The notes beneath the pieces are model-generated. The model worked only from the letters and a program-made list of their open reading frames with translations. It was not told where the DNA came from and made no database searches. From Theobroma cacao (Eukaryota; Streptophyta; Magnoliopsida; Malvales; Malvaceae): a DNA stretch of 64,000 bases. Made by a program: the position numbers and the translations under genes. Within the stretch, counting starts at the first letter, position 1, and each line of letters begins with the position of its first letter. The stretch covers positions 36,990,917 through 37,054,916 of the forward strand of contig NC_030854.1 of NCBI RefSeq assembly GCF_000208745.1, in the 5' to 3' direction. This document shows, one piece after another, positions 42,297-56,080 of the stretch.

Positions 42297-42648
42297 TTCT
42301 CTTCTCTGGTTTCCTCAGGGTTTAAATCTCTGGTGTAATACGCTGCGTTTTGTTGCTTTTGGTGGGGTCTGTCTTCTTTCCCGGTGGCTTGGTGCTTTAT
42401 TTTGGGCCTTTGGGGCTATGGTCTGGGAAAAGAAAAGAAAAAGAGGTGGAGCCCATTGCCTTCAACAGTTGGAAGATGGAACTAAAACACAACAAAACAA
42501 AGAAGGAAAGTGCTCCAAAAAGTCAATTAATAACCCACTATAGATCCAAAACACCGGCCACTGGCAAGAGAGAAGAGAGAGAAACCAAAAACAGGGCAAC
42601 TTACGAAAAGAAAATCTATAGATACCAACAAAGAAATACGAGAGAGAG
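42297..42648. promoter_or_regulatory. bidirectional promoter region (PUS7-type / EMC2)
   Basis: Only 352 bp separate the two start codons on opposite strands. Site II-like elements occur at 42403-42408 (TGGGCC) and 42450-42455 (AGCCCA), as is common for plant housekeeping genes bound by TCP factors. No TATA box is obvious for either gene. The EMC2 leader side is A-rich. Confidence 0.6.
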
Positions 42649-45600
42649 ATGGTGAGCAAAACAGAGGAAACCCAATTGAACAGGCTTGAAAATCAGGTTG
42701 ACAATGGAGGAGGAGGTGCTTGGGAGTATCTTTGCCTCGTCAGGAAGCTCAAAGTTAGGCGTTCAGAGAAAGTCTTGAAGCATGGCTTGTCGATCTTGAA
42801 TGACCCCAAAAAAAGATCTGCTCTTGGCCCTGAAGGTTAGTCTTTTTTCTTTCTTTCTTTAGCCTGTTTGGTTGATTTGTGAAATTGGGTTTTTATTGTA
42901 TTCGATGATTTGAAAGTGTTTGATTTCAATTTTGAGTTTTTTTATTGGTTTATGCAATTGGGTTTGCTTTGCTTTTGGAATTTTAATTCTTTTATTGATT
43001 TTCTCACTTTGGTTTTGCTTGAATTTCACAACTTGAAGCTTTATGGATTGCTGACCTTGTTATTGATTTGCTTAAAATTAAAATTTGAAGCTTTATGATT
43101 TAAAAAGAAAAAAGAATTGGAGATTTGATGGGGGTAATAGAAGCTCGAGGTGGTGTAATTGTCTTTTTAAAAATGAAAATTGGAAAGTTTCAAGCTTGAT
43201 TTAAACTGGTTTGACTAGCGAGTCAAGAAGTCAGGCTGAGTATTCATTATATTGATTTCTCAGCTGGAGTTTTGAGAATTAATCAGAAATAGTTAGATAA
43301 AACTTTGTGAAGCACAATTTGTAGTGCTTAATGCGTTTGAGACATTTTGTTAGTTTTATACCCTCATTTAGATACAAGACTTTTTGTTAGTTTTATACAT
43401 TTTCTCGAGTGCTGTAACATCATTCAGGACTTCTGTTGGCATTGACTTTCATATGTCACTAAGGGCAATATGCATTTGCGAGCCAGTGCCCTTTGATCTG
43501 TCAGAATGTGATTATAAGTTTTGGGTTCTACTGTTAATTTATATCCCACGTTTTATGTACAGTAATTATTAGTAACAACTACTTATATCTTGATGCAGAA
43601 TGGACTCTATATGAGCAAGTAGCAATTGCTGCTATGGATTGCCAATGTCTTGATGTTGCAAAGGTACAAATCTTGTGTATGGAGTTTTCCATTTCAGATT
43701 GCTTTTAAGCTTTTTGTTTCTTTGTTGTGTTAATGTAATTATAACATTAAAGAATTCATTTTTGAGACTGGCATTTATGTACAAAACTAATTCTACTCTT
43801 TTACCTATTTATATGATTGTCCCTCTGGTTTGGGCCACCCTCATTATTGATCTAGTTTCTCCTTCAAACATCTTAGGAATTCTTTAAGATGGTGCTTGAT
43901 TTTACAGTTTTCTTATGCTCTGCGAAGGCATTAGTTTAGAAAGATCTGCCTTTAGCCTGTTGCATGTTCATAATGGTGCAACTTTTGTTCAGTATTACTG
44001 GTTTAGGCTCACTGTCATCAATTTTTATGCTTATCTCTTAGTTTCTTGCATTATTTCTTGAACTGCAGTGCTGTTTAGCTTATATGGTTACCTGTTGATA
44101 GTAGGCTTATGAGTTTATCTATCTTAAATTGATGCAATTCAATATTGCAGGATTGCATAAAGGTTTTACAGAAAAAATTTCCAGAGAGCAAAAGGGTTGG
44201 TAAGTATGTATGACAATTAAATTTATGTTTTATGGGTTCAGTTTGTACGACTTAACATTCATGGTCTACCCTTTGATAGATGACACATCTGAATTAAGCT
44301 TCTTCTGAACATGTTGGCCAAAATTCTACCCCAAACCTAATTGGGCTTACACATTAGCGGATTATGGCATGATTAAAACGAATGAATTTGTTCATAAATT
44401 AGTTTGAGCTCTTTTGCGTACCAAATGATGAGTTGCTGGTGGCCGTTATTCATTTGCTCTTACCATTTGATGGCCTAGTGATTTTAATATCTCTTGGTCT
44501 ACAGGCAGGCTGGAGGGCATGTTGCTTGAAGCAAAGGGATCCTGGGCTGAGGCAGAAAAAGCTTACTCAAGCCTTTTAGAGGACAATCCACTTGATCAAG
44601 TAAATTCTGCAACCACTGCTTCTCCCCCACCCCGCATTTCTCTCTCTCTCTCTCTCTCTCTCTGTTTCTGCTACTCCCAAAAGAGTCAATCTTTTTCTTG
44701 AAAAGGCCAAAGGAGTCAATCTAAAAGATTATGTGTTATTTCATTAAAACAAAAGGGATCTATGATAACAGATCCTATTCTTGTGCAGGTAATACAAAAG
44801 AGGAGAGTAGCCATGGCAAAGGCTCAAGGAAATATTTCAGGGGCTATTGAGTGCCTTAATAAATATCTTGAAATGTTAGATATCTCAGAAAACTCTCTCC
44901 CCTCACCACAATCACACTGTCGTTTATTGGTTAATTTTTCTAACTCGATAATATGCAGAAGAAGAAATGTCACTCAATTTCCCTGTTTTCTTTTGATAGA
45001 TTTATGGCAGACCATGATGCTTGGAGAGAACTTGCAGAGATATATGTCTCCCTACAAATGTGAGTGTTAATTTATATGGCTTGATAATTATCTCCTTTTA
45101 TGTTGCCTATTCACAACATAGCTATAGCTTAAGCTTTTTTATATTTGTGTTGATAAATCAGGTACAAGCAGGCAGCATTCTGCTATGAGGAGCTTATTTT
45201 ATCTCAACCTACAGTTCCATTATATCATTTGGCCTATGCTGATGTAAGTGTCTTCTTTCTATCTTATATAACTTTTTTTCCCACTTGTTCTATTTAGAAA
45301 CGAGGATGCAATTTCATTAGTGGTTTAAATTCCAAGTTTTCTACTGAATAGCATTCTTCTTCTCTTTGCAAATGCTCTTCTTTTAGTTTCTTCTCTTTCA
45401 TAATTAATCCACTGAATAGAGAACTGGTTCTATAGTAATTATGGATCTGCAAGAATATAAGGACCATACGGAACAAAGAACGTAAAGACCATGTCTGTTC
45501 TGCAATAATGTAAAGACCATGAATTCGCCATAGAACAATAATGGTTCCTGACTAATCAGGAAGGGAACTACTGGATGGGGGTGAATGGATGTCAGTCCTT

Positions 45601-46172
45601 ACAAGATAATTCTTTCCATCTTGCATTGGTTTAACAAAAAAACTTCTAGCTGGAACTCTTTTGATTCTCCTTTGAATTCTTGTTTCAATGATCACTTATT
45701 ACACTTTTCATCAACAGGTGCTTTACACACTTGGTGGACTAGAAAACCTTCAGACCGCCAAGAAATATTATGCATCCACTATAGACTTGACAGGGGGAAA
45801 GAATACCAGAGCACTTCTTGGAATTTGCTTGGTAAGCTCCTTCTCTTTCGTTTAAGAATTAAGATGCATTACTGTTTGTTAGACGCATGCATCAGCTCTT
45901 ATCCTTCTACTAACTAAAACCTTATCAAAAAATAGTTCCAAACTTGCTCTTCTCCATGCCCTTAGATTTGATCTCTTGCTGAAATAAAGGTTAATCCTCT
46001 TTTTCAGTGCACCTCTGCGATAGCACAGCTTTCAAAAGGAAGGAACAAGGAAGACAAGGAGAGTCCAGAGCTCCAATCTTTGGCAGCAACAGCCTTGGAG
46101 AAAGACTACAAGCAGAGAGCTTCCGACAAACTCGGCCTGCTTACTTCTGCTTTAAGAAGTTTGAAAATTTAA
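42649..46172 (+). CDS. EMC2: ER membrane protein complex subunit 2 (TPR protein)
   Basis: Nine exons: 42649-42835, 43599-43663, 44151-44199, 44505-44599, 44789-44874, 45000-45059, 45162-45243, 45718-45831, 46008-46172. They give 300 residues, the usual EMC2 length, and all introns are GT-AG. The protein is helical with tetratricopeptide repeats, for example EGMLLEAKGSWAEAEKAYSS, then KRRVAMAKAQGNISGAIECL, HDAWRELAEIYVSLQMYKQA and the conserved LSQPTVPLYHLAYADVLYT. EMC2 is the cytosolic scaffold of the ER membrane complex, which inserts tail-anchored and multispanning membrane proteins. The N-terminal region has KHGLSILNDPKKRSALGPEE. The intron after exon 4 carries a (CT)n tract (about 44640-44661). 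A shared promoter links it to the pseudouridine synthase gene. Confidence 0.92.
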
Positions 46173-47061
46173 GCTTAACGCCGATGACATTGATTGAAGG
46201 CTTTTAATTATTGCCCCATACTTTGAAATTGAAAAGGGGATGAAGAAAATTTTCCAGAAACGTTTAGGTCTTTGCTAAATCTCTGAGTTCTTTATTTCTA
46301 TTCATGTGTTTTTCCCTTCTAGTCCTCCATTTGAGGGCTTGAATACCGCCATAGAAAACTAGAAATGTGATGAGAAAATTTTCCTTTCCTCCAGCATAGT
46401 GTTGGATTATTAATCTGCATAATAATTGCTTGAAGGTAAGGACTTGGGCAAATGCCTTTGGTATTGACCCATCATTCTCTTTTCATTTTCCAGGACCAAA
46501 GGATAAAACACATGATTTTAGTTTTACAAACAAAAAATTTTACACATTTGTTGTGAAATGTATTTGTTAGAATAATTCACCATAAACAAAAGGGAATTCA
46601 ACAGTTAGATATTACATTTTCTATTTAAGAAAACGAAATAACCACAAAAAATAGTTAAAATATTATGTTAAATCCTATATCAACAACTAGTATTGTGATT
46701 TCATTAATAAATTTTTATTTTTTAAAAAACTTTTATAATATTTTAATTAAGTTATAGGGAGGTCAAGTAATTTTATTTTTTCAGTAAAACTGAATTAAAA
46801 AAAAGACGGTTTTGGGTAAAAAGGAAAAGACAATTAAACAAGATTTTTATTTTTTTTTTAGGCATGAAACACCAAAAACCTGCCCCAAGGCATTTCCGTA
46901 AATTACCGCATAAATCAGTGGCATAGACAAAACCCGCATTCCATATAAAATTAAAACCACCACTACAATTCTAGGGTTTTTAAGGATTAGGGTTTCATAT
47001 TAAGCTCTCTCTCACTCTCCCTCTCTCTAGAAACCCTAATCACCCCTCACTCTATCCAACC
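46173..47061. other. intergenic region: EMC2 3' flank and RPS3A promoter
   Basis: The left part is the EMC2 3' UTR and AT-rich DNA. The right part (46940-47061) carries telo-box motifs and a CT-rich initiator region of the ribosomal protein gene. No other gene is visible. Confidence 0.5.
46972..47039 (+). promoter_or_regulatory. telo-box cluster and pyrimidine-rich leader of RPS3A
   Basis: Telo-box motifs lie at 46987-46995 (TTAGGGTTT, inverted) and 47031-47039 (AAACCCTAA), with a partial copy TAGGGTTT at 46972-46979. Between them runs a CT-rich stretch (CTCTCTCTCACTCTCCCTCT) like the TOP-type start of ribosomal protein mRNAs. Telo-boxes are a known signature of plant ribosomal protein and translation genes. 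Confidence 0.75.
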
Positions 47062-48824
<1,763 letters not shown>

Positions 48825-49312
48825 AGAGAGCTTTGTTTTTTATCAGTATAGTGATACTTCCATTCTTAGCTTGGTTAAGTAGACAGCATCTGGAAGTTTT
48901 GCCCTTATATTACATTATTATGATTGATGTGAAGAACTAGCTTGGTGCCTTAGCTTACAAAGTTTTTATTTAGCATTTTTTTTAATGATTTTAACAAGAT
49001 GAGAGCGTTTTGTTCTTATATTATTCTTAATAACATTGAAACCCCATTGCATTATTTGTTTGCCTCCCTGTCTTTTAGCTGTTGGATTGTGGTACAGGCG
49101 CGTGATGAACAGTGACTGCCAAAAATCTCAAGATTCGTGGCTGTTGGTTATGTTGGAAGTCCCTGGCCAATTGTTTTATGGTAAAACACCGAAAATCCAA
49201 AGAGGTTGAAGACTAGATGAATTAGATGTCTGCTTTTTGTGTATTCTAGTTTAAACTCGGCATGCATTCAGGCGGATAGATTTAAAACAAAATAAAATAA
49301 ACCCAAAAACAG
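48825..49312. other. RPS3A 3' flank
   Basis: This stretch contains the 3' UTR of RPS3A and unremarkable AT-rich sequence. I see no gene in it. Confidence 0.5.
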
Positions 49313-50400
49313 ATGCATTTAGTAAAAGTGAAATTGCCAACAGTTTATAAGCGTTTGATGAAGGGAATTGCCATGGAAACAATGTCTTCTTCTGGATTAG
49401 AACTCTCTAACTTAACCAAGGAGAGTTTTCAAAGCACTATTGATAAGATCAGCCATGGTGTTTCTTCCATTCTTTCACTTACCCGTCAGTGGAAACAAGT
49501 GGAAAATCACTATGGTTCCTTTGGGAAGTCCATTGATTGAACGTTCCAGGTAGCTCCATGCTATAGAAGAAGCTGAGTATAGAGAGAGATGCCATTAAAC
49601 AAAAGTGTGAAGAGCTTGAACGGAGGGAGAGGAACTCAAGTTGAGGGAAGAAAAGCTGTGTCTAGAGGCAGATGCCATTAAACAAAGGTGTGAAGAGCTT
49701 GAACGGAGGGAGGAGTTGGAGTTGATGAGAAGATCACAGACTAGTCAAAAAGAGATTGACAGGAATCAGGGGTTTGTTGGAAGAACTCAAGTTGGCTAAG
49801 CTAGAGTTTGAGGTAGGGTTCAGAAAACTTGACATGCAAGAAAAGAAATTTTCATGATGGCTCAAGAAAGGTTTGAACATCAAGCAAGGAATGAGAGGGA
49901 ACGCGAGGCATGAGAGAAACGTTTTAAAGAACTTGTGAAAGAGTATGGATTCAGTGAAGAGTTCGAAGAAATTGGTTCATCAAGAAATAGTGGCAGATGT
50001 TCTTCAACAGCCTTTGATGAACTTAGAGCACCCTGCACAAGATCAAAGGAGCATCCGCTTCAGGCAATCAAATATGTTTGTGAATTCAACATGGCTGACA
50101 AGTTCTCATTAACAACTCTTCTCCAGGATCACTTGAGGTATGTAAAGAGTACCACCAGGGAAATGCAAACAGAAAGAAGACTCTTTCCCAGCTCATCTTG
50201 TGGCTGTAACCAAAGAAATTGCTGAACTGAAAGCTGTGATCAAATGCATTCAGTTTTACGATCTTGAAGCTGATTTCCCTTTTGGCAAAATTAGAAGGGT
50301 ATAAGAAAACAGAAGAAGGTCGAATTAAAGAAGATGTTAAGGAGAATGCTGGTCCCATCTACACCAGAAAAGAGACTCAATTCGAGCAGGAACTTAGGAA
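49313..50400 (+). pseudogene. FRIGIDA-like protein (FRL) pseudogene
   Basis: Pieces of a FRIGIDA-like protein occur in the right order but in different frames. The first is an N-terminal segment with LTKESFQSTIDKISHGVSSI and LSLTRQWKQVENHYGSF (to 49540). A coiled coil with ELERRE repeats (49560-49920) is broken by several stops. The family core follows near 50050 (HPLQAIKYVCEFNMADKFSL, then LLQDHLRYVKSTTRE). After a frameshift near 50190 comes VAVTKEIAELKAVIKCIQFY. Intact FRL proteins are single, long coiled-coil proteins acting in flowering-time control. No continuous reading frame remains, so I infer a decayed copy. The repeated block around 49600 and 49680 (GCCATTAAACAAA, GTGTGAAGAGCTTGAACGGA) is an internal duplication of coiled-coil sequence. 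Confidence 0.7.
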
Positions 50401-50726
50401 TAAGCAATGCCAAGTAGTATATATTATACACTAGAAAAGGAAAATCACTATGATGTTTGTTGGCTACAATTTATGGAGAAAAAAATACACAAAATAGTAT
50501 TACAAGGTTTCCACTTTTATAAACAAAGCACATTCTAAAGATAATACAGTGCTTTTATGAAATTTGAAAGCTCGAGAGCCATAGCCATTAAGCACTGGAT
50601 CGTGGACTGGAAGTACATCACTAAATATGGAATATAATTGCCTCAAGATCTAATTGCTGGAGAAGACCAGCATCATGAAGAACATGGTAATTTTTAAAGA
50701 GTTCTGGAACTGGAAAGTCACAGCTT

Positions 50727-53700
50727 TCATGGTTGAGAGAATGATGGAAATGGAGGGACTGATCTCAGAATCAACTTCCTACTACGCCACGTATTGGATG
50801 AACTGCACTCACGATGTGGAGGTGAGACCCTCTTGCAGTTTGGGGAGGTTGCTTTCAGAACAACAGGTGACAAATTATGTTTCAGAATCTCTGCAGTTTT
50901 ATCTTCTGGAATTGCCTGAAGATGTGATTCGAACTTGGGCAGACATGAGGAAGAATCTGATGAACCAAGTTCTTGAGTGGTGCACAACTGAGGAGATAAC
51001 CTAACAGAATGGAGAAAAGATCCTGAGAGCTTCCCACTGTAAGCAAATGGCAACCTGCAAAATGGTGTACCCTTTACCACTTGAAAGAATCTAGATAGTA
51101 TAAGAAATTAAGAATAGCCTAACTAATCTAAGGTGAAATAATACCTGGATAAATCAGAGGAAGGTACTGAAAGATCTGGATACTCCTCACTTCTATTTAT
51201 TGCAATGTCTTGTGAATTTTTCTCTGATGCATTCCTTTCACAGGTCTCTAAGTCCTCCCCATCAGATTCAGATTCATCCCCTCCTAGTGGAACAAAAGAA
51301 AAGGCTACATTAGAAAATACAAGAAAAATGGAGTGCACTTGCCATGCCGGACATATTGCCTTAATAAGATGATTAAAAGAACTACATTGGAGAAGGGAAA
51401 AAACCTTTGAATATCAGTTCCAAACATTAATATTTGTATTCAACCAAACAGTACCAGATAAAGACTCACCACCCTTCCGACCAAATCTATTTTTACAACC
51501 TTCACATCTACAGCTGGGGGAGCATCCAACACCAGCCTTCATACACAGGAGACAACAACCATATCAGATTGGTGAGGAAAACATTTCTATGCAGAATGAG
51601 CTGAACTGACAAACCTGAAAACATTCGCAGTATTTCTTTAAGCAACTTGATTTTTTACAATTGCATCCTCTTTTATGCCTGGCTGAAGCAGGAGTTTTGT
51701 TAGTTTCACCCTGCAAGAGCAAACACCATCTTGATTTGAGTAAAGTAGAATTCTCAAAAGAAGAGTCCATTTATATAAATTTGGCAAAATTATCATCAAA
51801 GCCCACTCTGCTCATAGTTAAGTTGGCAAAGCATCACAATATTATGAGCCATGCCAAATAACGTCATGCTAAGAACCCAAGCCTGGCAAAGTGGTTGTTA
51901 ACCTTTCAAAGGAGAAAGGAGTTTCGATATCCAAGGTTCAACACCCCTTTCTCATTTTGGCCTTATTCAAACATACCAAAGAAAAGGTTACACACCAAAA
52001 TAAGTGATGAGCAATGCACTTTGATGACTTTGATGCTACTCTATTATTACCCAGAAGCTTTATCATAGAAATAGATTCTAACCCCGGAGTCTGAAACACT
52101 GTCCGTGCTTCTAATCACTTTGGGAGCAAATGCTAGTGGGTTGCGAGATTCAATCTGTCTGCGAGTCTCTAGAACCTTGTTTTCATGAATTGGCTTATTG
52201 AAGCAATCTTGGCATGAACAAGGCTCAATACAGTACAGACCAGCAGCAAAGCAGTCGCAATAACTGTATCATAAATCATAGCCAGTAGAACTAGGTAAAC
52301 AATATGGAAAGCAGTTGAATCCCAAGTGCTATAAGCAGGTGAAAATTCATGGCAGCGACTGCAACAAGTAGCAATAATAACTAGGCAGCAAAGAACCAGG
52401 ACAAGTCCAATAATAACTAAATAAGTGTACAAAAACAAGTTAACAATGATCATTTAAATCGCCTTCTACCAGGCTGTTGGAAATTGATTCATCAAGTAAT
52501 CCTAGAAATCAGAAGTAATGTAACCACTTCTATGATCCAACTCAAGCGCAAGAGAAACAGGATCAGCTAATATTTATCCCCTGTTAATGAAGGTAGATAA
52601 AATGAGGTGTATTCTGCAAAGTAATTGCTCATTTAATTTAACCATAAAACCAAAATCTTCTTTAATTCCATGCTATTGACAGCCTTTATCAATCCTGTTA
52701 TAGGCATATTTAGAATATGTTAACTATGGGCGATAAGTTATGTAAACAACCATAGAAACAATACATGAGCAGCATAACTTAGTGCTTCTAATCAGTGGGG
52801 CACCTTTTGCTGGCCGAAGCACTATTATCTAGCTTCTAGAACTTTCACTATTACAATTGAAACAGTTTCATCGGAGATTACAACGTAAAACAAATGACTT
52901 TAAAAAAAAAAAGGTAGAACTGATAAAACTTTAACATCCGTATGGCCCATAAATTACTGCAGCTAGAGATTTGCAAAAACCAAGAACATAGATGTATAAC
53001 ACTATAGAATTAGGCCTGAGTATCTTATACTTTTAGATGTAGGAAGTGATGTTACAAAACTGTTGGTTCACCATGAGTTTTAATTCTAAGTAGTTAGAGG
53101 GCCAGTGGTCTTGAGTATCACAAATGGAGGAATTAACCCTAAATAGACTTGGTAGAACACTTAAATAATATGCACATTGACCTTAAATATAGGTTTTAAT
53201 AAATAAGGCAGACTTACAGCTTCAAGCATTTTGACCTCTTACAGTTACAGCGCTTGCATGCTGCATTCTCCTCAACATGTTCAAACTTTGTCCTGCACAG
53301 TATTATACTCAAATCAATTAGTATATCAAGCTGTTTAAATTCAAATCTTAAAAAATACTAATCTTATTCATGCCTCTTCTTTTCAGGACTATTAAGGTCA
53401 GTCTCATTGCCACTGACAGTAGCAGGTGTCTCAGGAGAATTGTCTGTAACCAGAGCTTTGTTGTGATGAGGAACCTCATCCCTCTTCATAGTGCTTGGAG
53501 TTAATTTACTAAGAGGACTCTGATCTGCAGTCAGGAAACTAGAAAACGTCAAGGAGCCCAACATACATATCAATTGCTTATAAGAAACTAGATCTCCTGC
53601 TTAAGAAACATCACCGTTTGAGGTATTTGCAAGAGAATTCAAGTGCAAACCAAAACCAGGTGACTTCTCAAATACTAGACAGCGCCGTCGTATGCTACGC

Positions 53701-55820
53701 TGCTGAGGGAATAATGTAAAGCATAGTTATAGAAAAGTGTTGTCGCACTGACCAAGACAAATATTTAAATATTTCAGAAACAACACTCTTGTAGAAAATA
53801 TCCTTAACAAACATAGAATTATGTGATTTAAGGTAAACATTTTCCAATAATGCTTCGCTCAATTATGCTATTATCTTTTCAACTCCTCAAAAGAAATCAA
53901 TAATATATAATTTTATGTAAAATATTATCTTATTATAGATATTCACTCTGCATCAAAAAAGCCTTTAACACAAGTACAGTTCTTTAAGTTGACCTGATGG
54001 CTGGACTGGTTACACTTCTCCCCCTTATCATCCTTGTTCAAACCTGAATCACTGACAACTAGCTTGTCCAGTAGACAAGTAGACAGGATGGCAGGTGTCT
54101 GATCTGTTACTGGCACTCCTAACTTGCTTTGTTTGCAGGAACCACTAGGATCACCAGTTTCAGTATTTTCTAAATTATTGGAATTATCTAGCGGGAACTG
54201 CAGGATAGTTGATATAAAAGAGGTTGTCCCAGGGTCTGCTGTTCTCCGATCCTGACCCTCAATATTCTCATAAATGATGGATGAATTCGTGGTCAACAAA
54301 TCAGCAACATCAGAAACAATTGCCACCCAGTCACATCCTGCTGATTCTTCACTCCTCATAATTCGACGTATTTTACGCAGATCTCTTTCATTTTCAAAGG
54401 ACATTTGTCTCTCTTCCCCTTCATCTTTATTGTGTTGGAAAGGAGATGCTTCATGTCCTGCCACTTTCTCACTTGTATTTTTCAGTATCTCATCACAAGG
54501 CTCCAAGTTACCATCAGGGCTCCCACAATCATATTTCAAGGTTCTTGGCAGCTCGATTGCTAAATCTGATTGGTCATCGAGTTGATCACTACTAACTCCT
54601 TTGGATGAACTGCCACTATTGAGACATCCCGGTTGTTCATCATACAAGTAAGATTGCTCAATGGCTTTTGAAGCTCCTTCATCAGTATTTAAGTCATTAC
54701 TACTCTGCAGGACACTAGAGTTTGAAGCTGCTGAGAAATGATGCCTGAGGAAAGAAGATACAAAAACATCATGTAGAAATATTCAAATTAATGAACTAAA
54801 TAGAGCAACAAAGAAACATTTTAGTTTTACCTCTTAACCGAAAACCTGGATTCCCTGTGGCAACTGATCTGCGGGGAAGGAAACAATGATGAAGGGGACA
54901 AAAAAGCTAGCGAATTGAAAGCATTATCTGTCTGCCTGAACTTGGCTAGCTCAATAGGTGAAAGACTGTTGATGTACTTAAAGACAGGTGAATCCTGCGA
55001 AGGGAGAAAGCAACATACAATTGTCTGCCCATAAGTCCTAAATAACCTGATTACCAAATGATCAAGTAGCACGAGAAAACAAACAATCAAACAACCAAGC
55101 AAAATATAAAGTAATCTAAACCAAACTAGAAAAAATGTATCCTTGTCGTATCATGAGACAAACATCGCCAACATTTTCAAGTTCATATCACCAAATAATT
55201 TTTTGTACAAAATTACAAAACCTCAACCATCCATGAGTATAGAATCCCTATGACCCTGCATAAGTTACATGATGGTTGAGATTGAATAATTGTAGAACGG
55301 TAGAGAATCTCAATACTTAACAGCCTGACTTAGTTAAATTTATGAAACTTTCCAATTTCCCTTCATTAGTTTTTCACTTACTTTCTTTTGTCAATTCTGC
55401 AACTACCCTAAATTATAGCAGTAATCCACCCTAAAACTCAAAAGTAAGAGGCATTAACAAGAGGAAGGCAAAAACCCATCAAGAATTAATACTTAAGTAT
55501 CCAAATTAACCAAAAAATGAAAAGAGCAAACAAGTTTAAACTAAAATAAAACAAAATAACCTTCAAAAGCAAAAACCCACTTATTATATAAGGATTAGAA
55601 CCTAAATCTAAATTCTAAACCCCAAATGACCGAAACCCAGAAAAAACCCTTTCATACATTTAACATGATTTCTGAGTAAACAAACAAAACTAAAGAAAAC
55701 CCAAATTCATAAAAACTTCATTTTAAATAGTAAAAGTTAAGAGTTGTGCAGGAAAAACAAGACCTCAAATTTGGAAAGAGAAGGAGTTGGAGTGATCTGG
55801 GTTTTATCTGGTGTATCCAT
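50727..55820 (-). CDS. TSO1-like CXC-domain protein (tesmin/LIN54 family, TCX)
   Basis: Eleven exons: 55820-55764, 54994-54831, 54744-53994, 53702-53615, 53524-53374, 53292-53218, 52263-52083, 51710-51615, 51536-51470, 51283-51145, 51054-50727. They give 698 residues, close to Arabidopsis TSO1. Motifs are [19 protein letters not shown] near the N-terminus, [20 protein letters not shown], a first CXC repeat ([20 protein letters not shown], then [20 protein letters not shown]), a linker ([19 protein letters not shown]), a second CXC repeat ([19 protein letters not shown], then [18 protein letters not shown]) and a C-terminal [17 protein letters not shown]. The CXC repeats bind CHR-type DNA. The family is the plant LIN54 equivalent in DREAM/MuvB complexes, controlling cell-cycle genes and meristem and floral development. 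Exon 5 appears to end at a GC donor; the other introns are GT-AG. Intron 7 (51711-52082) carries a SINE-like insert. Confidence 0.88.
51875..51990 (+). mobile_element. possible tRNA-derived SINE in intron 7 of the TCX gene
   Basis: An A-box-like TGGCAAAGTGGT at 51883-51894 is followed, 52 bp later, by a B-box-like GGTTCAACACC at 51935-51945. This is the order and spacing of a polymerase III promoter in tRNA-derived SINEs. It does not fold as a clear tRNA cloverleaf. Ends and target duplication were not resolved, so the call is weak. Confidence 0.3.
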
Positions 55821-55990
55821 TTTTCACCAAAGCCTCGACATCTCCATCTCTCTTTTCTCTCTTTGAACGCTTGAAGCTTAGAGCTCCAGAGAAAGACAGC
55901 CAAACGCTCCCTTTCTTTTTCTTTGTAATTGGTCGAAAACATATGAAAGTCTCTCAGGACCAAACAAAAAAAAAATATTTGATTGAGAAA

Positions 55991-56080
55991 GCGGGAAGGC
56001 GGGAAAACAAAAGCAAAATTTCTTCTTTTACTTCTCGTTATAAACCTTTTAAAAACCATCCTCAACAATGGGCCAGCCCA
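55991..56080 (-). promoter_or_regulatory. E2F-like and site II elements in the TCX promoter
   Basis: On the plus strand GCGGGAAG (55991-55998) is followed directly by GGCGGGAAAA (55998-56007). On the transcribed strand the latter reads TTTTCCCGCC, a match to the E2F consensus TTTCCCGC. Site II-type TGGGCC (56069-56074) and AGCCCA (56075-56080) lie 60-90 bp further upstream. The E2F-like pair is about 180 bp upstream of the ATG. Function is inferred from motif match only. Confidence 0.55.

Noticed and set aside
50654..51004. 116-codon plus-strand frame
   Set aside because: It is antisense to the last exon of the TSO1-like gene, whose C-terminal motif is clear on the minus strand.
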